A stretch of 64,000 nt of DNA, taken from contig NZ_VULO01000001.1 of the NCBI RefSeq assembly GCF_009696615.1, positions 247,512-311,511 on the forward strand, in the 5' to 3' direction. Shown here piece after piece: positions 45,408-54,054 of the stretch. The DNA is from Scrofimicrobium canadense (GTDB lineage: Bacteria > Actinomycetota > Actinomycetes > Actinomycetales > Actinomycetaceae). The stretch's first letter is position 1; the number at the start of each line of letters is the position of its first letter. Made by a program: the position numbers and the translations under genes. The notes beneath the pieces are model-generated. The model was given only the letters and a program-made list of their open reading frames with translations. It was not told where the DNA came from and searched no databases.

Positions 45408-46430
45408 GTGAGTGAAGTGCGCGCGACGACATCGACGCTCGCAGGATATCAGCGGCAACTCCTTGGGGGGGCGCCTACTCTTACCGCGAAAGATCTGGCG
45501 CAGGCAGCAGACGCTACGGTGGAAGAGTTTAACGACTACTGGTTGGCGATGGGATTTCAAGCAGCCGACCCTGATGAACCCCTTTTTACGGAAATGGATG
45601 CTGAAGCTTTCCACGATTGGGTGAAGCTTTCCCGTGACGCGGGGCTTGGTTCCTCGGCTGCCCTCTCGCTGATCCGAGCCCAGTCACATCTGGCTGATCG
45701 CCTGTCACTGTGGCAAATGGAAGCTCTCGTGGAGGATACTGAACGCCGTCTCGGACTTGACGACACTTCGGCACGCCTCGTCACCATTGACGAAATGGAG
45801 AACTTCATCCCCGTATTTGAAGAGCAGCTGTTGTATTCGTGGCGCAGGCAAATGGAGGGTTTGCTTCAGAGGGTCGCTCACGAGGTTGCTCACCGACCGC
45901 CAGATCATTCACGCAGACGTTTTCCTTTGACTAGGACGTTGGGTTTTGTCGACATGGTGGCTTATACGAGCTCTTCGTCTGGGATGGGACGCCGCCTAGT
46001 TGATTTCATCGAGCACTTCGAATACGTGAGTCGTACTGCTGTGGCCCAGGCGGGGGGTCGAGTAGTGAAGATGATAGGGGATGCAGTTTTCTTCATTGCC
46101 GATGATTTGGCAACGGGAGTGTCGGTGGCAACCCATTTGATGGACACTCTTGAAGAAACGGAAGACATTCTTCCGGTACGGGCGTCCTTGATCCAAGGCG
46201 ACGTGTTTTCTCGTAGTGGCGATGTTTTTGGTCCTCCAGTCAATCTTGCTTCACGTTTGGCTGATATTGCTTCTCCGGGTGTGATTTTGACTGATGCCCC
46301 TACCGCTGCAGCTATAGAGGCTGGAAAAGCTGGCGACAATGTGCGGGTCACGGCTTATCCGCAGGCGGACCTGCGTGGTTTTGGGAAAGTGCTCCCCTAT
46401 GCGATCTCTTGGAAGCAGACTAAAGCATAG
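45408..46430 (+). CDS. class III adenylate/guanylate cyclase
   Basis: 340 residues from GTG 45408 (AGGACGG upstream; another GTG at 45330 is possible). A C-terminal cyclase homology domain starts at about residue 165: metal Asp in GFVDMVAYTS, second Asp in VKMIGDAVFFIADD, and GPPVNLASRLADIASPGVIL. The N-terminal 150 residues include a helical region (TLTAKDLAQAADATVEEFND) that may be a small regulatory domain as in the pH-sensing mycobacterial cyclases. No membrane segment. Purine specificity is not resolved. Confidence 0.9.
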   Translation: MSEVRATTSTLAGYQRQLLGGAPTLTAKDLAQAADATVEEFNDYWLAMGFQAADPDEPLFTEMDAEAFHDWVKLSRDAGLGSSAALSLIRAQSHLADRLSLWQMEALVEDTERRLGLDDTSARLVTIDEMENFIPVFEEQLLYSWRRQMEGLLQRVAHEVAHRPPDHSRRRFPLTRTLGFVDMVAYTSSSSGMGRRLVDFIEHFEYVSRTAVAQAGGRVVKMIGDAVFFIADDLATGVSVATHLMDTLEETEDILPVRASLIQGDVFSRSGDVFGPPVNLASRLADIASPGVILTDAPTAAAIEAGKAGDNVRVTAYPQADLRGFGKVLPYAISWKQTKA

Positions 46431-46569
46431 ACTTGGTATACTTTTGGTGTAATCTTTGCATCAGATAGTAGAAAAGAAGACTTTATATGCCGCACGGAAT
46501 ACCCGTGCTGACTGCAAGCACACCCCGCTGGCGGCAGAAAAACCAGTTCCCGAAGCGAAGGAAAAAGCG

Positions 46570-47241
46570 ATGGCAACAGTGCTCCTAGTGGAAGATGATC
46601 CTGCAATTTCAGAACCTTTAGCGAGGGCCTTTGGCCGCGAGGGATACGAAGTGCGAGCCCACGGAACGGCCCGTGGTGCTTTGGACGAGGTGGGCGGCGC
46701 TGACCTCATTGTTTTGGATTTGGGCCTGCCAGATATGGATGGGCTCGACTTAGCTCGTGAAGTACGTTCACGGGGCCTGACTGTTCCGATTCTGATTTTG
46801 ACTGCTCGCACGGACGAAGTCGACATGGTAATCGGATTAGATGCTGGCGCTGATGACTATGTGACTAAGCCGTTCCGGCTCGCAGAATTGCTGGCCCGCG
46901 TGCGCGCTTTGCTTCGCCGTAGCGTGCAGGACAACGGAGACACAGAAATCGAAGTGCAGGATGTGATGCTGGATTTGGCGGCACATCGGGCCTTTGTCAA
47001 GGGCAAGGAGCTGTCCCTGACCGCCAAGGAATTCGACTTGCTGCGCGCTCTCATGGTCGAATCTGGCAATGTCGTCCCGCGCGATGACTTGATGCGCGAG
47101 GTGTGGGGCTCAGATCCGCAAGGATCCACGAAGACATTGGATATGCATGTTTCTTGGCTTAGGCGCAAACTGGGTGATAATGCGACGGAACCTCGGTACA
47201 TCACAACTGTTCGAGGAATGGGATTCCGCTTCGAGAAGTAG
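46570..47241 (+). CDS. OmpR-family response regulator
   Basis: 223 residues from ATG 46570. Receiver domain with LLVEDDPAISEPLARAFGRE, phospho-acceptor Asp in IVLDLGLPDMDG and Lys in DYVTKPF; C-terminal winged helix with LTAKEFDLLRALMVESGNVV and TLDMHVSWLRRKLGD. It precedes its cognate kinase by 28 bases. The regulon is unknown; the partner kinase has a single extracellular loop. Confidence 0.95.
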   Translation: MATVLLVEDDPAISEPLARAFGREGYEVRAHGTARGALDEVGGADLIVLDLGLPDMDGLDLAREVRSRGLTVPILILTARTDEVDMVIGLDAGADDYVTKPFRLAELLARVRALLRRSVQDNGDTEIEVQDVMLDLAAHRAFVKGKELSLTAKEFDLLRALMVESGNVVPRDDLMREVWGSDPQGSTKTLDMHVSWLRRKLGDNATEPRYITTVRGMGFRFEK

Positions 47242-47269
47242 TGAGGCTTCTAGGTGAAGTGAGGGCGTT

Positions 47270-48589
47270 GTGAGGGAACGGACTACACGAATGATTGTGA
47301 CAGCCGTCCTCGTGATGGCTGTGCTTATGGGTGTTCCGGGATCTATCCTCGGAGGCGCGTTGATGTGGAATTCCCACCAGGCAGCTTTGGATGCGCGCGC
47401 GCAGACATTGGCTGGCGCAATTGATCGCCGCCTTGACGACGACCAATGGGTAACCCAATCAACTGTCGCATCGTGGGCGCGCCCAACGTCAAACGCCGGT
47501 GAAGCGTTCACTGTTGCTGAAATACCGTCCCGGTACACGGTTGTCTCGGGTGAGCCAAGAGAGGGTGGTCTTACATCCCACTATCGCTCAACTTCGGGCG
47601 TGGTGGTTGATATGACGATCAGTTCCAGTGCGGCTATCAGCTCAGTGGTGATTACTGTTGGTATGTTTGGCGCAGGAGCACTTGCAGCTGTTGTCATAGG
47701 TTGGGCACTAGCAAGGTCGATGGCACGCAGACTGTCGGCCCCACTGATTTACTTGGCGGCCCAGGCCGAACAAATTGGCTCAGGGAACGTTCGTGCACAT
47801 ATCCGTCCTTCGGGAATCGAAGAAATCGATTTGGTGCAAGAGGAACTCGTTCGCACGGGTGAACGTATGGCTGGACGTTTGGCAGCGGAGCGCCAGCGTT
47901 CAGCAGATGCCAGCCATCAACTGCGAACACCGCTGACGGCACTGTCGATGCGCCTTGAAGAGATCGAAATGATCACTGAGGATGAGGAAGTTCGTACGGA
48001 AGCCGCAGCGTGCCTCGACCAGGTGGAGCGTATGACTACTGTGGTCTCTGAGCTTCTTGATGAAAAGCGGCGCAATCAGAGTTCGACTGAGGCGTTGCAC
48101 ATTCTTGAGGTGTTTAACTCTCAGCGTGAAGAATGGGAGAGTCAGTTTGAAGCTGAGGGTAGGAAACTGGTTTTCATGGACGAGGCGGAGCGTCCTGTGT
48201 TGGGCGAATCGGGAAAGCTGGCACAGGTCCTCGCCACCCTTATTGAAAACTCTTTGAGATACGGCGGGGGTACGACCACTGTCAAGGCAAAGAAGTCTTC
48301 GTCGTCTCGCGGAGTGGTTATTGAGGTTTCGGATGAGGGACCTGGCATTGATGATAATTTGGCCCCAGACGTTTTTGAGATGGGTGTTTCTGGGCATGGA
48401 TCGTCGGGCATTGGGCTGGCACTTGCGAAGGATTTGGCGCAGGCAATGGGAGGTCGCCTCGAACTGGTGCAGCACAAACCTGCGGTGTTCACATTGTCGC
48501 TGTCGGCGATTCCCTCGAACTTTGATCCGGACTTTGTGATGCCGCAGGGGCCACTTATTTCGGTGGGCAGACGCTCGCGAAGGTTTTGA
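47270..48589 (+). CDS. two-component sensor histidine kinase
   Basis: 439 residues from GTG 47270. One transmembrane helix near residues 8-30, an extracellular segment of about 90 residues, a second helix (VVITVGMFGAGALAAVVIGW), HAMP, then the phosphorylation motif ADASHQLRTPLTALSMRLEE (H-box) and the ATPase with ENSLRYGG (N), DEGPGID (G1) and GSSGIGLALAKDLAQAMGG (G2). Orthodox kinase; signal unknown. Confidence 0.94.
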   Translation: MRERTTRMIVTAVLVMAVLMGVPGSILGGALMWNSHQAALDARAQTLAGAIDRRLDDDQWVTQSTVASWARPTSNAGEAFTVAEIPSRYTVVSGEPREGGLTSHYRSTSGVVVDMTISSSAAISSVVITVGMFGAGALAAVVIGWALARSMARRLSAPLIYLAAQAEQIGSGNVRAHIRPSGIEEIDLVQEELVRTGERMAGRLAAERQRSADASHQLRTPLTALSMRLEEIEMITEDEEVRTEAAACLDQVERMTTVVSELLDEKRRNQSSTEALHILEVFNSQREEWESQFEAEGRKLVFMDEAERPVLGESGKLAQVLATLIENSLRYGGGTTTVKAKKSSSSRGVVIEVSDEGPGIDDNLAPDVFEMGVSGHGSSGIGLALAKDLAQAMGGRLELVQHKPAVFTLSLSAIPSNFDPDFVMPQGPLISVGRRSRRF

Positions 48590-48602
48590 TCGACGATTGT
48601 CT

Positions 48603-48630
48603 CGAGTGGTCGTGTATATGCGACCACTCG
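48603..48630. repeat. palindromic element E13
   Basis: CGAGTGGTCGTGTA and TATGCGACCACTCG, almost perfect. GGTCG/CGACC is a paired change from GGACG/CGTCC of E1. It lies 13 bases after the kinase stop and 21 bases before the galE start. Confidence 0.85.
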
Positions 48631-48651
48631 CCTTACGAGTAGCATGGTGCT

Positions 48652-49656
48652 ATGAGCATTTTGGTTACCGGCGGGGCCGGATACATTGGTGCGCATGTGG
48701 TGCGCATGCTGCAAGAACAAGGCCACAAAGTTGTGGTGGTGGACGACTTGTCTTTCGGAGATCCTTCTCGTATTGGTGACGCGAAGCTATTCCAGATTGA
48801 TTTAGCGGACCCCTCTACCAGAGCGCGACTGACGGAAGCGATGATGGATGAGGATGTTGAGGCCGTCATCCATTTTGCAGCTCGCAAACAGGTAGGTGAA
48901 TCCGTCGAACGCCCAGCTTGGTATTACCAGCAAAATGTTGGCGGCATGGCCAACCTACTTCGAGCTATGTACGACGCTGGTGTTGATCAGCTCATTTTTT
49001 CGTCTTCGGCTGCTGTATATGGAATGCCTCCCGTGCCTGTCGTTGATGAGACTATCGAGTGCAAGCCCATCAATCCTTACGGTGAGACAAAGCTGATTTG
49101 CGAATGGATGGCAGCCGACTGTGAGAGGGCATGGGGCCTGAAATGGGTGGCGCTGCGCTACTTCAACGTCGCGGGAGCAGGATGGCCAGACTTGATGGAT
49201 CCTGCGCGCCTCAATTTGGTTCCTATGGTGCTCGAACGTCTGGAGAAAGGTGGTACGCCAGCAATCTTTGGCGATGACTACGACACTCCAGATGGTACGT
49301 GCGTGCGCGATTACATCCATATAACTGACATCGCTGACGCCCATATCAAGTCTCTTGACTTGGTTCGAGATGGACAGCCTGAGGTGCATGAGTTCAATGT
49401 GGGAACTGGAACTGGAACATCCGTAAAAGAGATCATCGAGGGCTTACAACGCATCTCTGGTTGGGATTTCCCGGTTGCAATAGAGGAACGGCGCGCGGGC
49501 GATCCGCCGAAGCTTATCGGTGAAACAAAGCGCCTTCAGCATCTAATGGGGTGGGAAGCAAAGCACGACGTTACTGACATTCTCACGTCGGCATGGGAAG
49601 CCTGGCAGGCTTCACCGCACAGAATCAAGGTTCCAAATTCGAACGCCGCAGAGTAG
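48652..49656 (+). CDS. galE: UDP-glucose 4-epimerase
   Basis: Interconverts UDP-glucose and UDP-galactose (or the N-acetyl forms). 334 residues. NAD-binding ILVTGGAGYIGAHVVRMLQE, the catalytic Tyr/Lys in INPYGETK, the IFSSSAAVYG strand and YIHITDIADAH. Likely a sugar supplier for the polysaccharide locus that starts 80 bases further on. Confidence 0.94.
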   Translation: MSILVTGGAGYIGAHVVRMLQEQGHKVVVVDDLSFGDPSRIGDAKLFQIDLADPSTRARLTEAMMDEDVEAVIHFAARKQVGESVERPAWYYQQNVGGMANLLRAMYDAGVDQLIFSSSAAVYGMPPVPVVDETIECKPINPYGETKLICEWMAADCERAWGLKWVALRYFNVAGAGWPDLMDPARLNLVPMVLERLEKGGTPAIFGDDYDTPDGTCVRDYIHITDIADAHIKSLDLVRDGQPEVHEFNVGTGTGTSVKEIIEGLQRISGWDFPVAIEERRAGDPPKLIGETKRLQHLMGWEAKHDVTDILTSAWEAWQASPHRIKVPNSNAAE

Positions 49657-49674
49657 TAGCAGTTGAAATATTTT

Positions 49675-49718
49675 GCCTGTGCGTGGGCGGCTTGACCGTC
49701 TAGCGCACAGGCCTTTTA
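49675..49718 (+). terminator. terminator after galE
   Basis: GCCTGTGCG (49675-49683) pairs with CGCACAGGC (49704-49712), followed by CTTTTAT. Confidence 0.78.
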
Positions 49719-49741
49719 TATCCCGCTAATAGGCGATGAGG

Positions 49742-50995
49742 CTAAAACTCAGTCTCAAAGTCTTCTGGGGTGAGAGTTCCATTAGCCATTTTCTGGAAGA
49801 AGCCAGGTGCAAGTTCCTCATCTAACAGCACTACGGCACCGACCTCGGTCATTTCGGAGGTAGTGGATAGGGGAGGGGTTCCAGACAGGTCGCCAGCGGA
49901 ACGGAACGTCAGCAACAGCTTGGCAACGTCGATGATGTTCATCGTTTCGTCTACCGACAGAGTGTTAGTTCCGGCTCGTGAGAGTTTTAGTTGTTCGACG
50001 GGATTCACCAGTGTTCCTAGGGACATGGCCTCGCTGGCGACTGCGCCCATGAGCTCTCTTTGGCGTTGCGCGCGTCCCAAGTCTCCTCTGGGATCCTCAT
50101 AGCGCATGCGAGCAAGTGCCAACGCATTATTGCCATTGACTGGACGGCAACCTGCTTCCCAGACCAGTCCGGAATGAGGTTCGTTGACATCCATGTCGAG
50201 GCACATTTCCACCCCGCCGACAGCGTCGACTAGTTGTGCCACCCCATCCATATTGACTTGGACAAAGTGGTCGACGGTCACTCCTGTCATATTCTGAACT
50301 GTTTCAACCAGCAGCTGGGGCCCACCGAAACTAAAGGCTGCGTTGAGCTTGTTCCAGCCCCATCCTGGAATATCCACATAGGTATCTCGTGGGAGCGAAA
50401 CCATCGACACTTGGCCATTGGGGGCCTTGTGCACCAGGACCGTTGAGTCGGATCTTCCGCCTTCAACACCATCCTCATTCCACCCGTCGGGGCGCTCGTC
50501 GGAACCTGCAATCAGGTATGTGACTCCGGGAGAATCGGGCCCAGGCACTAGCGCATCAATGTGGTGGAGATTCCCATTGGTGTACAGCAGAAGCCAAACT
50601 GGCCATCCGATAACTATTGCAACGACAACAAGAAACACCCATGGCCATTTTCGTTTTCTTGCGCGGGCGCGCTGCGGTGGCTGCTGGGGTGCGGTTGTCA
50701 CTTGAGGTGCTGTAGGTGCGGGCGTGTAAGCACTGCTCGCAGTGGCGCGAGTGGGAGCATATCTGGGTGCTGGCCGAGGCGACTGGGGCAGCTGCTGTCG
50801 ATCCGCTACTACCGATTTTCTGCGAGGAGCGTAGGACGGCGGGGGAGCAGATGGTGAGACTGGCCGGGGTGAGGGTGATCCGCTATCTCCCGACGGAGGT
50901 CGAAGTTTCTGAGGCTCTTGTGGTTGACCCGAGGCAGGGGATTTGGGGCGTTGTTGACGCCGGCGAGATGGTTCAAATGATGGTGGTTGTGTCAC
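49742..50995 (-). CDS. LytR-CpsA-Psr (LCP) family protein
   Basis: Membrane-anchored enzyme class that transfers glycopolymers from the lipid carrier to peptidoglycan. 417 residues: a 115-residue Pro/Ser/Arg-rich cytoplasmic tail, one transmembrane helix (WPWVFLVVVAIVIGWPVWLL), then the LCP domain with SDSTVLVHKAPNGQVSMVSL, PRDTYVDIPGWGWNKLNAAF and ARMRYEDPRGDLGRAQRQRE (polyprenyl-phosphate binding arginines). Overlaps the second LCP gene by 4 bases. Polymer inferred to be the one made by the genes to the right. Confidence 0.92.
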   Translation of the reverse strand: MTQPPSFEPSRRRQQRPKSPASGQPQEPQKLRPPSGDSGSPSPRPVSPSAPPPSYAPRRKSVVADRQQLPQSPRPAPRYAPTRATASSAYTPAPTAPQVTTAPQQPPQRARARKRKWPWVFLVVVAIVIGWPVWLLLYTNGNLHHIDALVPGPDSPGVTYLIAGSDERPDGWNEDGVEGGRSDSTVLVHKAPNGQVSMVSLPRDTYVDIPGWGWNKLNAAFSFGGPQLLVETVQNMTGVTVDHFVQVNMDGVAQLVDAVGGVEMCLDMDVNEPHSGLVWEAGCRPVNGNNALALARMRYEDPRGDLGRAQRQRELMGAVASEAMSLGTLVNPVEQLKLSRAGTNTLSVDETMNIIDVAKLLLTFRSAGDLSGTPPLSTTSEMTEVGAVVLLDEELAPGFFQKMANGTLTPEDFETEF

Positions 50996-52263
50996 CAGGT
51001 TTCTCCGTCGTTGCTGTATGCCGCTTCGTCTTCTCCTGCGATCACTTCATCAGCACGTGTGATGACCCCAGAATCGTCGATTACTGCAGGTATTGGTTGT
51101 CCGTCAGGACCGACAATAAAATACTCATCTTTGACGGTTCGGTAGCCAATACCGGGAGGTAACGGAGCATTGTTTTGGAGAGAAGTCCACAGTTCGCTTG
51201 CATAAGGTTCTGCCTGAACCACGCGGTTCGGGTCCTCAATGTCTGCTTCCCACGGGACCGTTACGAAACGGAAGTTCTCAGGTGCCACATTGCGCACAGA
51301 GTTGAGTAGGCCCATATCTGTGCCCAGATCGCCCAGTGAACCTGAAACAGAGACAGTTTTCAGGCCTTCTTGTACAAAGCCATGAAGCTTCAGGAAGTCG
51401 GTAAGAATATTTGCGTCAAGTACTTGCTGCACCATTGCCGACACGACTTGGTGCTGGCGGCCAATACGACCAATATCAGAGCCATTGCCGATGTTCTTAC
51501 GTGCCCTTGAGTAAGCAAGTGCCTGGTCTGGTGGCATCGTGTGGCAGCCAACTTCCCAGCGTCGCAGGCCGGCTTCTTCATCTTCGACAGCTTCGTCCAA
51601 ACAAATGTTGAGGCCCCCCAATGTATTGATGAGGCCTTGGAACCCGATAAAGTCGATAACGACAAACCCGTCAATGTTGAGGCCAGTTAGTAGCTCCGTG
51701 GTGGCTTGGACACAGCTAATACCGGCAGCGAGGTCTTGGTCGCTTCCGATTGCGGGTTCTCCGAAGGACCAGTTGAATTGAGCATAGTAGCCGCCAGCGA
51801 CGTTCCCATCGGGTGTTTGGCATTGTGCAATCTCTGTTTTGAGGTCGCGTGGGATCGACACTACTGTTGCCGATTGTCGGTCTGCCGAAATATTGAGAAG
51901 CATATTGGTGTCATTGAGGATTGACTCAAACTCTTCAGCATCCCCAGCACCGATATTTCCGTTGTCGCCAAAGCGTGAGTCAATTCCGACAATGAGTAGA
52001 TTGACCGGACGGCCAGCAAAACCGTCAGCGGGGATAGCTTGTTCAATCGGCTCAGTATCGTTGGCGTTGGCCACGACGGAGGTATCGATAACCGCATCCT
52101 TGACCTGGCTATAGAGGCCGTCGTAGAGCCGAGCTCCTGCTATTCCCACGAAGAGAGCGATAGCAAGCACGGACGCAAGTACTGTGCGAAGCCACGGAAA
52201 CTTGAGCGGGTTCGGGCTTGCGTGCGTACCGTCGACTGGAAACCCGGTAGGTCTGCTACTCAT
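50992..52263 (-). CDS. LytR-CpsA-Psr (LCP) family protein
   Basis: Second LCP paralogue, 423 residues. Short cytoplasmic tail, helix TVLASVLAIALFVGIAGARL, LCP domain with NLLIVGIDSRFGDNGNIGAG, SIPRDLKTEI, and SRARKNIGNGSDIGRIGRQH. C-terminal tail ends EDEAAYSNDGETW. Two paralogues in tandem may serve different acceptors or polymers. Confidence 0.92.
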   Translation of the reverse strand: MSSRPTGFPVDGTHASPNPLKFPWLRTVLASVLAIALFVGIAGARLYDGLYSQVKDAVIDTSVVANANDTEPIEQAIPADGFAGRPVNLLIVGIDSRFGDNGNIGAGDAEEFESILNDTNMLLNISADRQSATVVSIPRDLKTEIAQCQTPDGNVAGGYYAQFNWSFGEPAIGSDQDLAAGISCVQATTELLTGLNIDGFVVIDFIGFQGLINTLGGLNICLDEAVEDEEAGLRRWEVGCHTMPPDQALAYSRARKNIGNGSDIGRIGRQHQVVSAMVQQVLDANILTDFLKLHGFVQEGLKTVSVSGSLGDLGTDMGLLNSVRNVAPENFRFVTVPWEADIEDPNRVVQAEPYASELWTSLQNNAPLPPGIGYRTVKDEYFIVGPDGQPIPAVIDDSGVITRADEVIAGEDEAAYSNDGETW

Positions 52264-52651
52264 CTACACCATCCACGTTATCGATCGGTGCGCCCCCCGA
52301 CCCTGATCTTTCATTTGGTTTCTGTGTTGACTGTAGCGCTAATGCGCGGGCCAAATCGGTGATTTTCCTCTCGGTCGCCATATCGCGCCGATAGCTGGTT
52401 GCCATCTGAGCAAAAACGACGATCACCAAAAAGTAGACTACCAGGTTGACTCCGGACGCCACTCCGATCATCCGGGCAAGACCATTGAGTGTCTCAGGGA
52501 AAATCACAGCCAATGCCGCGGCAATGACAATAATCATCATTCCGATGCGGCGCAATGCAAGGTGACTGGCACTCTTGACGGGGCGCATCATAAAAAAGGC
52601 CACTAATAGTAGTCCGATTACCAGAACCGCTTTGATGAGTATGTATTGCAT
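52256..52651 (-). CDS. DUF2304 family membrane protein
   Basis: 131 residues from ATG 52651, just after the stop of the glycosyltransferase gene. Three hydrophobic segments: YILIKAVLVIGLLLVAFFMM, IGMMIIVIAAALAVIFP and VNLVVYFLVIVVFAQMA. DUF2304 proteins are regularly encoded next to GT2 dolichyl-phosphate-mannose-synthase-like enzymes and are thought to anchor or assist them. Overlaps the LCP gene by 8 bases. Confidence 0.85.
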   Translation of the reverse strand: MQYILIKAVLVIGLLLVAFFMMRPVKSASHLALRRIGMMIIVIAAALAVIFPETLNGLARMIGVASGVNLVVYFLVIVVFAQMATSYRRDMATERKITDLARALALQSTQKPNERSGSGGAPIDNVDGVDE

Positions 52652-52655
52652 GGCC

Positions 52656-53342
52656 TTACCCCATAACCAATTCAACCAGGATATTCACTGAGTTCAACAG
52701 TGATTGTCCTTTGGCCTTGGAGTACTCGGTATAGCGGATATTGACTGGCATCTCTGCCCACGGTAGTCCAGAACTAGCTAGCTGCGCGATGATTTCCGAA
52801 GCATGGGCCATGCGGTTTTGTTTGAGGTGGACTGCACCGGCGGCATCGCGGCGCAACAGGCGTAGTCCATTGTGGGCATCCGTGAGATTGAGTCCTGTTT
52901 TGAGGCGGGTAGCTGCTGCAGCTGTGCGCAACACCATACGCTTAGCCCACCCTACTGGCGAGTCTCCTTCAAGAAAACGTGAACCGTAAATGATTGCTAA
53001 GCCATCGTCGATGGCGCGCTGGCGCATCGCCATGACATCGCTGGGATCATGTTGTCCGTCCGCATCGAAAGTCGCAATATAGTCGGCATCAGTATAAGCA
53101 AGCACGTAATCTATGCCGGTTTGCAGGGCTGCGCCTTGCCCCATGTTAATAGGGTGTTTGACGAGGTGAGCCCCAGCAGATAGTGCGACTTCGGCAGATT
53201 TGTCAGTAGAGCCGTCGTCAACACAAACGATGTTGGGAAATGCTGCTTGGGCGTCGCGTATTACGTCCCCTATGACGGATTCTTCGTTGTATAGAGGCAC
53301 AACCAACCAAGTGTCGGTAATCGGCGCACGTATTTCTGACAT
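52656..53342 (-). CDS. glycosyltransferase family 2 (polyprenyl-phosphate sugar synthase-like)
   Basis: 228 residues from ATG 53342 (start MSEIRAPITDTWLVVPLYNE). Nucleotide-sugar binding VVPLYNEESVIGDVI, VCVDDGSTDKSAEVALSAG, the DxD equivalent DADGQHDPSDVM, and TDAHNGLRLLRRDAAGAVHL. Resembles polyprenyl-phosphate mannose/glucose synthases. Pair with DUF2304 supports membrane action. The neighbouring plus-strand aminosugar genes are divergent from it. Confidence 0.9.
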   Translation of the reverse strand: MSEIRAPITDTWLVVPLYNEESVIGDVIRDAQAAFPNIVCVDDGSTDKSAEVALSAGAHLVKHPINMGQGAALQTGIDYVLAYTDADYIATFDADGQHDPSDVMAMRQRAIDDGLAIIYGSRFLEGDSPVGWAKRMVLRTAAAATRLKTGLNLTDAHNGLRLLRRDAAGAVHLKQNRMAHASEIIAQLASSGLPWAEMPVNIRYTEYSKAKGQSLLNSVNILVELVMG

Positions 53343-53445
53343 GTGGTCATTGTGGCATCTATGGGGCGGCAGTGGAAACACCGGCACATCTTTGCGTTAG
53401 GGTTTACATAAGTTAAGTGAAACAATTCATATCTGGGAGGTGACC

Positions 53446-54054
53446 ATGATACGCATTGAAGAAAGTGCTGACGTGGCAAAGGACGCGACTATCGGCGAAG
53501 GCAGCAGCATTTGGCATTTGGCGCAGGTACGTGAGGGCGCAAGGCTTGGGAAAAACTGTGTTGTGGGACGCGGTGCATATATCGGTACCGGTGTGCACTT
53601 AGGTGACAACTGCAAAATCCAGAACTACGCATTGGTGTACGAACCCGCTGATTTAGCTGACGGCGTTTTTATAGGACCCGCGGCGGTATTGACCAATGAC
53701 CATCATCCCAGAGCCATCAACCCTGATGGCACCGCAAAAAGCGCGGATGATTGGGAAGCTGTGGGGGTCACGATTGGTGAGGGTGCTGCTATAGGTGCTA
53801 GAGCGGTGTGTGTGGCGCCCGTGACCATTGGCCCATGGGCAACCGTTGCTGCAGGCGCAGTTGTGACACGCGACGTGCCACCCTTTGGGTTAGTGGTGGG
53901 AGTGCCCGCCAGGCGGATAGGATGGGTGGGACGCGCTGGCGTGCGTCTGGTGCCGGTCTTTGGCCGCGAAGGATACTTCAAGTGTCCTGAGACTGGTGCG
54001 TTATACCGAGAAGTAGCGGGTAATGATCTGAGAGAAGTGGAACCGCATGAGTAA
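53446..54054 (+). CDS. hexapeptide N-acetyltransferase (WbpD/WlbB-like)
   Basis: 202 residues, left-handed beta-helix with many hexapeptide turns: IGEGSSIWHLAQVREGARLG, NCVVGRGAYIGTGVHLGDNC, AAVLTNDHHPRAINPDG and VAPVTIGPWATVAAGAVVTR. The ending WVGRAGVRLVPVFG with FKCPETGALYREV is diagnostic of enzymes that acetylate the 3-amino group of UDP-2-acetamido-3-amino-2,3-dideoxy-glucuronate. ATG 53446 follows GGGAGG at good spacing. Overlaps the aminotransferase start by 8 bases. Confidence 0.88.
   Translation: MIRIEESADVAKDATIGEGSSIWHLAQVREGARLGKNCVVGRGAYIGTGVHLGDNCKIQNYALVYEPADLADGVFIGPAAVLTNDHHPRAINPDGTAKSADDWEAVGVTIGEGAAIGARAVCVAPVTIGPWATVAAGAVVTRDVPPFGLVVGVPARRIGWVGRAGVRLVPVFGREGYFKCPETGALYREVAGNDLREVEPHE

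Noticed and set aside
50748..50773. A further possible palindrome copy (CGAGTGGGAGCATATCTGGG) inside the first LCP gene
   Set aside because: Only the left half-site resembles the family; the right half does not pair well. It lies in the Pro-rich tail region, where chance similarity is likely.
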